Below are positions 36,498 through 45,581 of a stretch of DNA of 64,000 nucleotides, piece by piece. Position 1 is the stretch's first letter; the number at the start of each line of letters is the position of its first letter. The position numbers and the translations under genes are program-made. Source of the DNA: Gemmatimonadota bacterium (GTDB lineage: Bacteria > JBHIER01 > G020348925); assembly GCA_020348925.1 (NCBI GenBank), contig CP070758.1, forward strand, positions 1,850,079 through 1,914,078, given 5' to 3'. The notes under the pieces are model-generated. The model was given only the letters and a program-made list of their open reading frames with translations. It was not told the DNA's origin and did not search any database.

Positions 36498-37004
36498 ATG
36501 AAACGGCAATTAAAAACTTCACTCAACAGTCTATTTCTTTTAGCCTGTGTGATACTTCTCACTGGTGTCTATGTTTACGGAGAAGAGTATGAAATTCTAA
36601 AAGGAATGGATTCTGCCCGAGCGATATTTGACATGAGGTCAGGGGATCCCAAAAGTGCTGCCGTGCTACTTGGTATGATACAGCAGACGTTTCAAGATGA
36701 GAACTTGAGAACAGCAGCAGAGAAACCTGAATTCGTAGTCGTCTTTATCGGTCCGTCGGTCAAGCTTATCTCAACCAATACAGAAGGCTTTTCTTCTGAT
36801 GATAAAGAGAAAATAAGAGTAATTGCAAATACCATATCAGAAATGTCAAAAGCTGGTATCAGATTAGAAATATGCCTCGCAGCAGCTCACCTGTTTGGTG
36901 TGGATCCCGCAACAGTATTGCCAGAAATCAAACAGGTTCGCAATGGTTGGGTAACCTTAATTGGACACCAGGCGAAAGGTTACGCTTTAGTCCCTGTTTA
37001 TTAA
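36498..37004 (+). CDS. Exported DsrE-family-like protein
   Basis: 168 residues. ATG 36498 follows AAAAGGAGT and opens with a signal peptide (LFLLACVILLTGVYVYGEEY). The mature part resembles the DsrE/DsrF-like fold: VFDM-like start (ARAIFDMRSGDP), VVVFIGPSVKLIS, SEMSKAGIRLEICLAAAHLFG with one Cys, and NGWVTLIGHQAKGYALVPVY. Relatives take part in sulfur-relay or redox reactions. The single Cys in EICLAAA is the likely reactive residue. It lies 136 bases after the gene at 36056 and is followed by a terminator, so the two probably form one unit under the operator at 35516. Confidence 0.75.
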   Translation: MKRQLKTSLNSLFLLACVILLTGVYVYGEEYEILKGMDSARAIFDMRSGDPKSAAVLLGMIQQTFQDENLRTAAEKPEFVVVFIGPSVKLISTNTEGFSSDDKEKIRVIANTISEMSKAGIRLEICLAAAHLFGVDPATVLPEIKQVRNGWVTLIGHQAKGYALVPVY

Positions 37005-37048
37005 TCCTCAGTATGCGACTCTATTCAGTGAAGTCGGTGGAAACAGAA

Positions 37049-37078
37049 AAGCCCGGGTTGATCATTCCCGGGTTTTTT
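37049..37078 (+). terminator. Rho-independent terminator
   Basis: The stem arms AAGCCCGGG and CCCGGGTTT flank a nine-base loop, followed by a run of T. It ends the unit formed by the genes at 36056 and 36498. Confidence 0.85.
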
Positions 37079-37576
37079 TGTTTGATTTCTGTGACGCTCT
37101 GAAAGTAATGTTATCAAGATAACACTCATTTTTCAGCCCACCACAGATAGTATATGTTTCTGTCAAAAGTGATAGAATTCAACCATAAATAGCCACTCCC
37201 ATCAAAATTCAATATGGAGGATTATAAAGAAAATCTCCCTGTTATTCAATTGTAATATTTCAAAATACAAATTCGCTTCTCATTGGATTAACAAACACTC
37301 TCTTCCCTTTATTAGCTTTTCCCATTGCCTGCTAAAAAGAAACTGTATAAATTAAGATAATTTACTTTATTTCTTGATCTATTAAAGGAATTTATTTACA
37401 TTCAAATGTAATATTGAAACTGAGTATTATACGAAGATTAATCGTCATCCACAAGTTTAATATTTGTGATAACTAACTAATATTGTGAACGTTGTAACAG
37501 TTCTGTCAATGCAACTATCCATACAACATCCGTGTAATGTAATATACAACCTTGTTTTCCAAAACGGAAGAAAGCT
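37079..37576 (+). other. AT-rich intergenic region
   Basis: About 500 very AT-rich bases with no open frame of note on either strand. The last bases (CGGAAG at about 37565) can serve as ribosome site for the next gene. I see nothing else definable. Confidence 0.5.
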
Positions 37577-38593
37577 ATGAGAATTACCATTGTCTTGTGT
37601 TTCTTTATTTTATTTTTACAGCTGAATTACTGCAAAGCGCAGGAGAACGACACAGCTCAGATCCAGAATAATGCGAGCGCTGCAAAAAAGGCTTTCGATC
37701 AGATTCTGTCGTTGTATACAGAATACGACATAGTTCACATTGGGGAACGGCACTGGAATCTGACCGACTACAATTTCCGTGTCGCATTGATCGGATATCC
37801 TAGATTCGCTGAGGTTGTCAATGATATTGTCATTGAAAGCGGAAATTATTTGTATCAGAAAATGCTTGACGAATATATCTTGGAGTTACGTGATGTTCTT
37901 GATGAGGAGCTGTGCAAGGTCTGGCGTAACACGGTTGTGACGAGTGGTGTGTGGGATGCACCGATCTACAAAGAGTTTGTTCTAGCTGTGAGAAAAGTGA
38001 ATGAGAAACTTCCCCGCAAGAAACGTCTTCGCCTCATAGCGGCTGAACCTCCCATAGATTGGTCCAAGGTGAATACGTGGGAGGAGATGGCTCCTTTTTT
38101 TGGTGCTCGCAGTATACATACCCCTGAGATCATCAAATCAGAGGTGTTGAATAAGGGAAGGAAAGCGCTTATTATTTATGGAGGTGCGCATTTTTATCCA
38201 TCCAGCAATGATTTCGCCGGGTGCGGGAGACTTCGCACCTATCTCGAAAATATTATACAGGATAAGGTGTTCTCTATTCTTCCATTAAGCGGTGAAGATA
38301 TATTTTCCATAAATTTTCACAGACAGATCGGTGTGGATCAATTTCCTTTCTTCCTCCGCGTTGATGAATCAAAACTGGCTTCCTTTCCAGGGAAGTTGTT
38401 TTTCGTAGAGGCGTACGGAACGTTGAGTGAATTCACGGATGGTGTCCTCTATTTTGGCCCATATCCTGACAAATATGCTGAATACGATTCGGTGGCAACC
38501 AATGATTCAACTTACCAGGAGGAACTCGAACGTCGAAAAAGCATTATGGAAAATGTCACCCCAAATTGCGTAGAGCCGAAAACGTCTCATTAA
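37577..38593 (+). CDS. Exported protein, ChaN/EreA (TIKI)-like
   Basis: 338 residues with a signal peptide (MRITIVLCFFILFLQLNYC, then KAQ). Early in the mature protein is YDIVHIGERHWN, and later RKALIIYGGAHFY. A GE-x-H motif followed much later by a G-G-x-H is the pattern of the TIKI/ChaN/erythromycin-esterase superfamily, whose members bind metal or haem or hydrolyse esters. The intervening sequence is too divergent to assign a subfamily. No terminator or partner gene is apparent. It is AT-rich like its surroundings. Confidence 0.6.
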   Translation: MRITIVLCFFILFLQLNYCKAQENDTAQIQNNASAAKKAFDQILSLYTEYDIVHIGERHWNLTDYNFRVALIGYPRFAEVVNDIVIESGNYLYQKMLDEYILELRDVLDEELCKVWRNTVVTSGVWDAPIYKEFVLAVRKVNEKLPRKKRLRLIAAEPPIDWSKVNTWEEMAPFFGARSIHTPEIIKSEVLNKGRKALIIYGGAHFYPSSNDFAGCGRLRTYLENIIQDKVFSILPLSGEDIFSINFHRQIGVDQFPFFLRVDESKLASFPGKLFFVEAYGTLSEFTDGVLYFGPYPDKYAEYDSVATNDSTYQEELERRKSIMENVTPNCVEPKTSH

Positions 38594-38595
38594 GG

Positions 38596-38777
38596 GTGGG
38601 GGACGTGACGGTTGATGAAGAACAAAATACAGGCTTTTATGCGGTCATATTGGATAACTCTGATGCATCCAGCGTAGTAAACTACTACCGGATTGAGATG
38701 AACAATTGTATTACAATGAAGCGGATAAAGCGAATGAAATGATTTGTGAGATTCTTGAAAGCATCATTCAATTCTGA
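38596..38777 (+). pseudogene. Possible frameshifted gene remnant
   Basis: In one frame the sequence reads VGDVTVDEEQNTGFYAVI and on through NYYRIEMNN; in the next frame it reads YYNEADKANEMICEILESI and stops at 38775-38777. The two halves join into a plausible conserved-looking protein end, so a frameshift is likely. It starts right after the gene at 37577 and partly overlaps its 3' end if extended upstream. Confidence 0.3.
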
Positions 38778-39403
38778 ATGATATTAGAAAGTACTATTTC
38801 TCTTTGAAAATACAGTGTATGGAAATCCCGAAAAATTGCCGCTGGAGGTGGTTGGAATCGTTGCACTCCGGGCTATGAGACTTCATAGGAACTCAGCAAT
38901 CTTTCTTCTTTCCCAATGAGAATATCCCACTACCGGATCGACCCCTGCTCCTACCCTTTCCCAGGACGGATATGAATCTTTCTACAATCTATAAGTCTCT
39001 GAAATTATTGTACAAAACTATAAAGATACGTCCCCTTACGAGGAAATACATTTGAAGATGATTCATCGAAATAGAAAGGGAGAGATCTTCCTGTGTACAG
39101 AAAATCTCTTGACTTTGTACGACGAATATCTTAAACTTTCAGACTCTTTTCGAGAGAGAGGAGGAATTTTTCAACGAGAAGGATACGTCGAGCTGAACGT
39201 ACCCTGCGTTCGAATTGTACTGCATCGGGGGTGATGGATGTTCAAAGCATCCTGCAAATGAAACGTTATGTTCTCTTGAAGGGGTACGTGTTCGTGAGAA
39301 GAAAGACTAAAGTCAGCCAGACAATTGATAATACTCAGCAGAGTCCTTCTTTTGGGATGGAGAATATTGAAATTTCGAAGACAATGAATTGGAGATTTTT
39401 TCG
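38778..39403 (+). other. Intergenic region before the beta-propeller sensor
   Basis: About 625 bases. The only open frame (39052-39234, 60 codons) has no ribosome site or recognisable relatives and is left unassigned. The ribosome site GGAGA at 39391-39395 serves the sensor gene. No operator was recognised. Confidence 0.45.
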
Positions 39404-42400
39404 ATGATAAAAGTGTATGGGGGGATGTTGAATTTCCTGAAATTCGAAATGTGCAAAAAGAAACCGTTGATTCTCAGACATCTATATATATGCCTTTCTC
39501 TTTTGACATTGTTCTCACTGGGCTTCTCACACAGAACTTTCGCCCTGAGGCAGGATATCTCCTTCCAAGTGATCTCACTGGAGCAAGGGCTCTCACAGAG
39601 TATCGTAGAGAGTATCGTTCAGGACAAGAGAGGGTTTATGTGGTTCGGCACTGAAGACGGGCTGAACATCTACGATGGATACAGATTTCTTGTACTGCGC
39701 AACGTTCCGGGGGATCTCAATAGTCTGAGCTACAATCACATCACGGCAATCTACGAGGACAAATTAGGACAGCTGTGGATTGGCACATTCAACGGCGGAC
39801 TGAACACCTATAATATAGAAAAGGATCAATTCACTCGCTATCAACATGACCCCAGCGATTCCCACAGTCTAAGCAACAACGTTATCAGGGCAATTTACCA
39901 GGACAGAGCTGGGACACTCTGGATCGGTACTGATGATGGATTGAACATGTTGGTCATACATTCCGGTGCAGAAGATACGGCGGAACAGAACCGAAGCTTT
40001 GTGTGCTACAAACACGATCCCCAGGACCCGAACAGTCTCAGCAACAGTGTCGTAAGATCCGTATATCAGGAGAAAGACGGAGCGCTCTGGATCGGTACTG
40101 ACGGCGGATTGAACAAGCTCGTTCAAACACCCTCGGGTGCCGTCAAATTTATACGGTTTCAATATAACCCCCTTGATCCCGGCAGCATCAGCAACAATAT
40201 TATCAGAGTAATATATCAGGATGAAGACGGAACGCTCTGGATAGGAACCGATGGGGGCTTGAACAAACGTATTGAAACCTCACCGGATGCGGTCAAGTTT
40301 CTACGGTATCAGAACGACCCCCGCGATCCTCGTAGCCTGAGTCACAATCAAGTCTATACAATTTTTGAAGACCGTTTTAAAACACTCTGGATTGGTACAA
40401 ACGGGGGTGGCTTGTGTCAATTCGATCGTGAGGAGGGTATCTTCACTCCATACGTAAATGATCCGAGGGATCCGAATAGTCTCAGCTATAACGAGATTCG
40501 AAGTATTTACGAGGACAGATCGGGTAACCTGTGGATAGGGACGTATGGTGTCGGAATCAGTAAGCTTGATAGAAGTCGAAAAAAATTCGTCCATTACAGG
40601 CCAGTTCCGAGGAACCCGAATAGCGTAAGTGCGGAAATCATCTGGTGCATTCACGAGGACAAAGAGGGTATACTCTGGATCGGAACCCATGGTGGTGGAC
40701 TGAACAGGTTCGATCGACAAAAGAATGAGTATACCCATTATCTCTCTGATCCCAACGATCACAATAGCCTGAGCAGTAATATTGTGCGCCTCATTCTCGA
40801 GGACGACACAGGCGCGCTATGGATCGGAACCCATGGTGGGGGTATTACCAAAATGAACAAAACCACTGGAAAATGTATTCGATATCTCCATGATCCGAAT
40901 GATCCCTTCAGTTTGAGTCATAATGACATCAGGGGGATGTTATTCGATCGCACCGGAACTTTATGGGTAGGCACCAGAGGAGGAGGTCTGAATAAATTAG
41001 AAATAGAGAAGAATACGAACACGCCTCTCAAATGTATTCATTATCGTCATGATCCCGATAATCCGAAGAGCATTAGCAGTGATTTCATAAGGACAATCTA
41101 TGAGGATAAAGAGGGCGTACTTTGGATTGGGACTCTTGGAGGAGGATTGAACAGGTTTGAAAAAGAAACAGAGACGTTTACTCATTTCAAGTCAGATCCC
41201 GGCGATTCATTCAGCCTGAGTAACGATTATGTTTTTGCCATTCACGAGGATCCCGCAGGTATGTTCTGGCTGGGAACCTGGGGTGGCGGCCTGAACAGAT
41301 TTGACCGAAAAAAGAAAGTGTTTCATCACTACACTCAAGAGGATGGACTTCCAAGCCTTGGGGTGTATGGAATACTGGAAGATCATCATGGAAACCTGTG
41401 GTTAAGTACGAATAACGGATTATCCCGGTTTCATCCGAAGACCGAAACCTTCAGGAATTTTAACGTCAGGGACGGGCTCCAGAGCAATGAATTCAATGGG
41501 GGCTCCTACTTTATGAGCCACAGCGGTGAGATGTTTTTCGGCGGCATAAATGGATTGAATGCCTTCTTTCCGGATGAAATAGTGGACAATACGTACATAC
41601 CTCCGATTGCGGTAACTTCATTTCGAAAATTTAACCGAGAAGTGGATTTTGATACACCGCTGTCGGAAATAGACGAGATGAAACTTTCTCACAGAGATTA
41701 TGTTTTTTCCTTTGAATTCGCTGCACTGGATTACACGGCACCTGAGAAAAACATGTATGCCTATAAGATGGAAGGTTTGGATAAAGACTGGATTTATACT
41801 GATGCAGAGAGACGCTTTGCCACCTTCACTACACTCTCACCGGGTACATACACATTCAGAGTCAAGGGCTCAAATAACGACGGTGTATGGAATGAAGAGG
41901 GCGCTTCAATACGAATTATCATCACACCCCCTTGGTGGAAGACGTTGTGGGCATATATTGGATACGTCATGCTCTGTGCAGTTGGGATCTTATATGCGAG
42001 GGCACTTTCGAATAAAAGGGCACGGATAAAAGCCGACAACGAGCGCAAGACGAAAGAACTTGAGGAGGCTCGACAACTCCAGCTTTCAATGCTGCCGGAA
42101 TCCGTTCCGAATCTCTCCAATGTTGAGATGGCTGTGTACATGAGGACAGCGACCGAAGTTGGCGGTGATTATTATGATTTTCATGTGGCCAAAGATGGAG
42201 CTTTAACCGTAACTATCGGAGATGCCACTGGGCACGGCATGACAGCGGGAAACATGGTTGTTTCGATGAAGAGCCTCTTCAATGCGCTCACTGAGGAAAC
42301 GAACATACCTGCCTTCTTCAGCAGAAGTAACGAGATTTTAGAGAGAATGCACATGAAGCAGCTCTATATGTGTATGGCTATGCTCCGCATCAACAAAGAG

Positions 42401-42775
42401 ACCATGATTGCTTCTACAGCGGGCATACCTCCAATTTTGATTTATAGACAGGCGACGGGTGCTGTTGAAGAAATAAATACCGGTGGAGTGCCTCTTGGTT
42501 GGATCGTTGATTATTCGTACCAACAGATCGAGACATCCCTTTCCGCTGGAGACACGATACTCCTCATGACAGACGGTTTTGCCGAGCTATTCAATGAAGA
42601 AGACGAGCTCTTGGGCCATTCCCAAGCGAAAGAGATTTTTAAGCGGGTTGCTCAATATTCATCGGATAAAGTGATCTCGAAGTTGGTCGAAGCTGGCGAG
42701 AAATGGCGCGGGGGGAGAGTCCAACAGGATGACATTACCTTTGTAGTTCTTAAGGTGAGAAATGGCAGGAATTGA
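39404..42775 (+). CDS. Beta-propeller membrane sensor with SpoIIE-type (PP2C) phosphatase output
   Basis: About 1123 residues. ATG 39404 has GGAGA nine bases upstream; a TTG at 39389 is the alternative. After an N-terminal signal/anchor (LYICLSLLTLFSLGFSH) come about thirteen Reg_prop repeats of ~50-55 residues, each with a core like GTLWIGTDGGLNK, enough for two seven-bladed propellers. Next are a Y_Y_Y domain (KMEGLDKDWIYTDAERRF), one transmembrane helix (LWAYIGYVMLCAVGILYA), a coiled coil and a C-terminal SpoIIE/PP2C domain. The metal-binding residues are all present: EVGGDYYDF, TIGDATGHGM, LLMTDGFAEL and QQDDITFVVL. It probably senses an external ligand and dephosphorylates the STAS protein encoded next, so signalling goes through partner switching. 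Most Reg_prop sensors end in a histidine kinase instead. Confidence 0.93.
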   Translation: MIKVYGGMLNFLKFEMCKKKPLILRHLYICLSLLTLFSLGFSHRTFALRQDISFQVISLEQGLSQSIVESIVQDKRGFMWFGTEDGLNIYDGYRFLVLRNVPGDLNSLSYNHITAIYEDKLGQLWIGTFNGGLNTYNIEKDQFTRYQHDPSDSHSLSNNVIRAIYQDRAGTLWIGTDDGLNMLVIHSGAEDTAEQNRSFVCYKHDPQDPNSLSNSVVRSVYQEKDGALWIGTDGGLNKLVQTPSGAVKFIRFQYNPLDPGSISNNIIRVIYQDEDGTLWIGTDGGLNKRIETSPDAVKFLRYQNDPRDPRSLSHNQVYTIFEDRFKTLWIGTNGGGLCQFDREEGIFTPYVNDPRDPNSLSYNEIRSIYEDRSGNLWIGTYGVGISKLDRSRKKFVHYRPVPRNPNSVSAEIIWCIHEDKEGILWIGTHGGGLNRFDRQKNEYTHYLSDPNDHNSLSSNIVRLILEDDTGALWIGTHGGGITKMNKTTGKCIRYLHDPNDPFSLSHNDIRGMLFDRTGTLWVGTRGGGLNKLEIEKNTNTPLKCIHYRHDPDNPKSISSDFIRTIYEDKEGVLWIGTLGGGLNRFEKETETFTHFKSDPGDSFSLSNDYVFAIHEDPAGMFWLGTWGGGLNRFDRKKKVFHHYTQEDGLPSLGVYGILEDHHGNLWLSTNNGLSRFHPKTETFRNFNVRDGLQSNEFNGGSYFMSHSGEMFFGGINGLNAFFPDEIVDNTYIPPIAVTSFRKFNREVDFDTPLSEIDEMKLSHRDYVFSFEFAALDYTAPEKNMYAYKMEGLDKDWIYTDAERRFATFTTLSPGTYTFRVKGSNNDGVWNEEGASIRIIITPPWWKTLWAYIGYVMLCAVGILYARALSNKRARIKADNERKTKELEEARQLQLSMLPESVPNLSNVEMAVYMRTATEVGGDYYDFHVAKDGALTVTIGDATGHGMTAGNMVVSMKSLFNALTEETNIPAFFSRSNEILERMHMKQLYMCMAMLRINKETMIASTAGIPPILIYRQATGAVEEINTGGVPLGWIVDYSYQQIETSLSAGDTILLMTDGFAELFNEEDELLGHSQAKEIFKRVAQYSSDKVISKLVEAGEKWRGGRVQQDDITFVVLKVRNGRN
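39740..41450 (+). repeat. Tandem coding repeats (beta-propeller blades)
   Basis: The ~155-170-base units encoding the Reg_prop blades are recognisable as DNA repeats. The closest copies are at about 39910-39955, 40075-40125 and 40225-40275 (CTCTGGATCGG...GGCGGATTGAACAA type), which points to fairly recent internal duplication. Confidence 0.7.
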
Positions 42776-42807
42776 GAACAACCTGGGAAGCTTTCCAAGG
42801 AGGCGGA

Positions 42808-43152
42808 ATGAAATTTGAAGAAGAAACCTTCGGCGATGTTCAGATCCTTCACCTCCAGGGTAAAATAATGGGTGGGCCGGAGACGCAAGTGCTACGCCAT
42901 CGTCTCGAAGAGTTGGTTGCTTTCGACACACGGTTCTTAGTGATAGACTTTCAAAATGTGAAGTGGATTAACAGCACAGGTATTGGTGCAATCATCCATT
43001 GTCTCTCTATCCTTCGCAGTCGCGGCGGGGATATTCGTTTCGCCAATCTCCATGGTGAAACGCTGCTTTACATTCAAGTCATGAACCTGGGAAAAATAAT
43101 AAGAACCTTCAATAGCATCGACGAAGCAGTGGCAAGTTTTTCAAAGGATTGA
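42808..43152 (+). CDS. STAS-domain anti-sigma factor antagonist
   Basis: 114 residues filling one STAS domain. The start at 42808 is set by AAGGAGGCGG just upstream. The core VIDFQNVKWINSTGIGAII contains the Ser that is phosphorylated in SpoIIAA/RsbV-type proteins (within NSTG). It begins 32 bases after the SpoIIE-type phosphatase gene. In partner switching the phosphatase reactivates such an antagonist, which then releases a sigma factor or other target from an anti-sigma kinase. No kinase gene is visible nearby. Confidence 0.9.
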   Translation: MKFEEETFGDVQILHLQGKIMGGPETQVLRHRLEELVAFDTRFLVIDFQNVKWINSTGIGAIIHCLSILRSRGGDIRFANLHGETLLYIQVMNLGKIIRTFNSIDEAVASFSKD

Positions 43153-43642
43153 CACCGGTAGAGTATAGTGCATTTCTAAAAGAAGGGGAGAATCCTGATT
43201 GATTCATAAACAATTATGGTGCACTGCTTACAGAGAGACATATATCACGCTTACGTCTTTGAACGGATCTGAAACATTTCGGGTATATAATTTTAACACA
43301 CCGTATTTCTTGTTTCTCTGTGTCTCAGGGCTTCTGTGGCGAATGATCCAATTTTATCTCCTTTCTAAACAAACTTACAATTTTCCCCAGGCTCAAGTAC
43401 AAATTCGGCCCTTTTTGACTTAGGTCAAAGAATCGTATTGTCGTATTTTTACATTTTCGAATCAGCACTGAGATAGCCGGCTCATAGAGAGAAACCATTT
43501 TGTTCTTGGGTACGCGCCAGGGGTGAGATAAATTTAAAAACATGAGGAGGTGAGCGACTGATACGAATTATTCGATCGCAAGGAGTGATATCCAACACAT
43601 CCGTAAGAGGTGAAAACTTACAATTAAAGACGGAGGAATACA
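43153..43642 (+). other. hcp upstream region
   Basis: 490 bases. It contains the operator at 43415-43428 and a candidate -10 (CATTTT, 43452-43457). The GGAGG ribosome site precedes ATG 43643. A second Shine-Dalgarno-like GAGGAGGTGAG at about 43543-43553 is not followed by a credible open frame. A 74-codon open frame at 43199-43423 lacks coding character and is dismissed. Confidence 0.55.
43415..43428. promoter_or_regulatory. HcpR/FNR-type operator upstream of hcp
   Basis: TTGACTTAGGTCAA: half-sites TTGAC and GTCAA, differing by one central base from the palindrome at 35516-35529. HcpR-type regulators of the CRP/FNR family control hcp in many anaerobes through such sites. CATTTT lies 37 bases from the site start, compared with 36 at the other copy, so both would activate from about -41.5. 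The leader to hcp would be about 180 bases. Confidence 0.7.
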
Positions 43643-45268
43643 ATGCCTATGTTTTGTTTTCAATGCCAGGAGACCTTGGCCAATGAGGGTTGTACGGCAA
43701 ACGGAATCTGCGGCAAAAAAGAAGATACGGCAAACCTTCAGGATCTTTTGATCTATGTCATAAAAGGGATTTCTGTTGTTCTTGAAGAGACAGGAAAAGT
43801 TGACAAAGAAGCAAGTCGTTACATCATAAAGGCTCTTTTCACAACAGTGACGAATGTGAATTTTGATAATGAGAGGATTGTTGAGCTCATAAAACAGGGA
43901 TTATCGATTCGAGAAGAACTTAAACAAAAATACAACGTCGATGGTGATTTGCACGATTCCGCCCAGTGGTTTCCCGTAAACGAAGGTGACTTCATTTCAA
44001 AGGCTTTAAGCACAGGGATTCTTGCCACAGAAGATGAAGATGTGCGTTCTCTTCGCGAATTGCTCGTCTATGCTTTGAAGGGTATTGCTGCTTATGCCGA
44101 TCATGCCGCTGTTTTGGGGTACGAAGACGAGGCTCTCTATCGGAATATGGTTGGATTGTTGGCGTCCACGACCAAAGATCACAGCCTCGATGAGATGGTT
44201 GCAAACGTGTTGAAAGCCGGTGAACTGGCCGTCACAACCATGGCACTTCTGGACAAGGCCAATACCGAAACGTACGGTCATCCTGAACTCACGAAAGTAC
44301 AAACCGGGGTTGGCCGTAATCCCGGTATTCTGATCTCAGGTCATGATCTGAAAGATATGGACGAGCTTCTGAAACAGACCGAGGGGACCGGTGTTGATGT
44401 GTACACCCACGGAGAGATGTTGCCGGCGAACTATTATCCTGTTTTTAAGAAATACGATCACTTTATCGGGAACTACGGAAACTCATGGTGGCAGCAGAAG
44501 GAGGAATTTGAAGCATTCAACGGTCCGATACTGATGACGACCAACTGTCTGGTTCCGCCGAAAGAGACGTACAAAGAGAGGGTATTCACAACCGGGAATG
44601 CCGGGTTCCCCGGTTTACGCCACATACCGGATCGGGAAAACGGAGGAACGAAAGATTTCTCTGAAGTCGTCGAACTCGCGAAAAAATGTGAACCGCCGGT
44701 TGAAATTGAAAAGGGGACCATCGTGGGCGGTTTTGCTCACAATCAAGTGCTTGCCTTGGCGGATAAGGTCGTCGAGGCCGTCAAATCCGGTGCAATAAAA
44801 AGGTTTGTCGTCATGGCCGGTTGTGACGGGCGCCAAAAATCGAGAAGCTATTTTACAGCAGTGGCTGAAAATCTCCCTCAGGATACGGTCATTTTGACGG
44901 CTGGTTGTGCGAAATTCCGGTACAACAAACTGAATCTCGGTGATATCGGTGGAATACCAAGGGTTCTGGATGCCGGACAGTGCAACGATTCTTACTCGCT
45001 GGCGGTAGTCGCGCTGAAGCTGAAAGAAGTGTTTGAGCTGGAGGATATCAATGAGCTGCCCATCTCCTTCGATATCGGCTGGTATGAACAAAAAGCTGTG
45101 GCTGTCTTGCTTGCTTTGCTTCATCTTGGAGTGAAGGGGATTCGATTGGGACCGACCCTGCCGGCATTTCTCTCCCCAAACGTGGTGAAAGTTTTGGTCG
45201 AGAACTTTGACATAAAACCCGTTGGCGATGTCAAAGGTGATGTGGAAGCGATGATGCTGGGCATGTAA
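43643..45268 (+). CDS. hcp: Hybrid cluster protein (hydroxylamine reductase / NO-stress)
   Basis: 541 residues, the normal length of Hcp (prismane protein), a cytoplasmic enzyme with a cubane Fe-S cluster and a hybrid Fe-S-O cluster. Activities reported for the family are hydroxylamine and NO reduction and protein S-nitrosylation. The N-terminal cysteine cluster motif is C5-x2-C8-x8-C17-x5-C23 ([20 protein letters not shown]). Hybrid-cluster region motifs include [62 protein letters not shown] and [11 protein letters not shown]. The start has a GGAGG site. It stands alone, with an HcpR/FNR-type operator upstream and a terminator downstream. The usual partner hcr (reductase) is not in the window. 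Confidence 0.96.
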   Translation: MPMFCFQCQETLANEGCTANGICGKKEDTANLQDLLIYVIKGISVVLEETGKVDKEASRYIIKALFTTVTNVNFDNERIVELIKQGLSIREELKQKYNVDGDLHDSAQWFPVNEGDFISKALSTGILATEDEDVRSLRELLVYALKGIAAYADHAAVLGYEDEALYRNMVGLLASTTKDHSLDEMVANVLKAGELAVTTMALLDKANTETYGHPELTKVQTGVGRNPGILISGHDLKDMDELLKQTEGTGVDVYTHGEMLPANYYPVFKKYDHFIGNYGNSWWQQKEEFEAFNGPILMTTNCLVPPKETYKERVFTTGNAGFPGLRHIPDRENGGTKDFSEVVELAKKCEPPVEIEKGTIVGGFAHNQVLALADKVVEAVKSGAIKRFVVMAGCDGRQKSRSYFTAVAENLPQDTVILTAGCAKFRYNKLNLGDIGGIPRVLDAGQCNDSYSLAVVALKLKEVFELEDINELPISFDIGWYEQKAVAVLLALLHLGVKGIRLGPTLPAFLSPNVVKVLVENFDIKPVGDVKGDVEAMMLGM

Positions 45269-45581
45269 ACGATTCAATCCGAAATCGGTTCTTGTTGATT
45301 CTCTAATTAAGCAGACTATTGAAGCTGACCGCGTAACCCACATTCGCATGCTCGGTCGGCTTTTCTATTCGAACGATAACTCTCGATCGACCGGTATATA
45401 GATGCTGTTCGAAAAATCAGAATTGGGATGCATGCCCCGGTATACGGCACAGTACTTCTTCGATAGACACTGATCGATATTCACTTTGTATTTGGACATG
45501 CAATGAAATGCTCATTCGGACAAATTTCCTTTTCCTACCGCACAGGACACATGACTTGTGCAATCAAGAAGTTTTCTCCTC
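45269..45581 (+). other. Convergent intergenic region
   Basis: 313 bases between the + strand hcp and the - strand GAF gene. It contains the hcp terminator and no gene. Confidence 0.5.
45323..45365 (+). terminator. Probable terminator of hcp
   Basis: AGCTGACCG and CGGTCGGCT form a nine-pair stem with one G-T pair around a 21-base loop, followed by TTTTCT. It lies 55 bases after the hcp stop. Confidence 0.6.

Noticed and set aside
39052-39234. 60-codon plus-strand open frame
   Set aside because: No ribosome site, no recognisable similarity, isolated in non-coding sequence.
39740-41450. CRISPR-like or satellite repeats
   Set aside because: Spacing and content are coding beta-propeller blades in one open frame; no spacers.
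43199-43423. 74-codon plus-strand open frame upstream of hcp
   Set aside because: Overlaps the operator, no ribosome site and no coding character.
44615-45349. 244-codon minus-strand open frame
   Set aside because: Antisense to hcp, which is certain.
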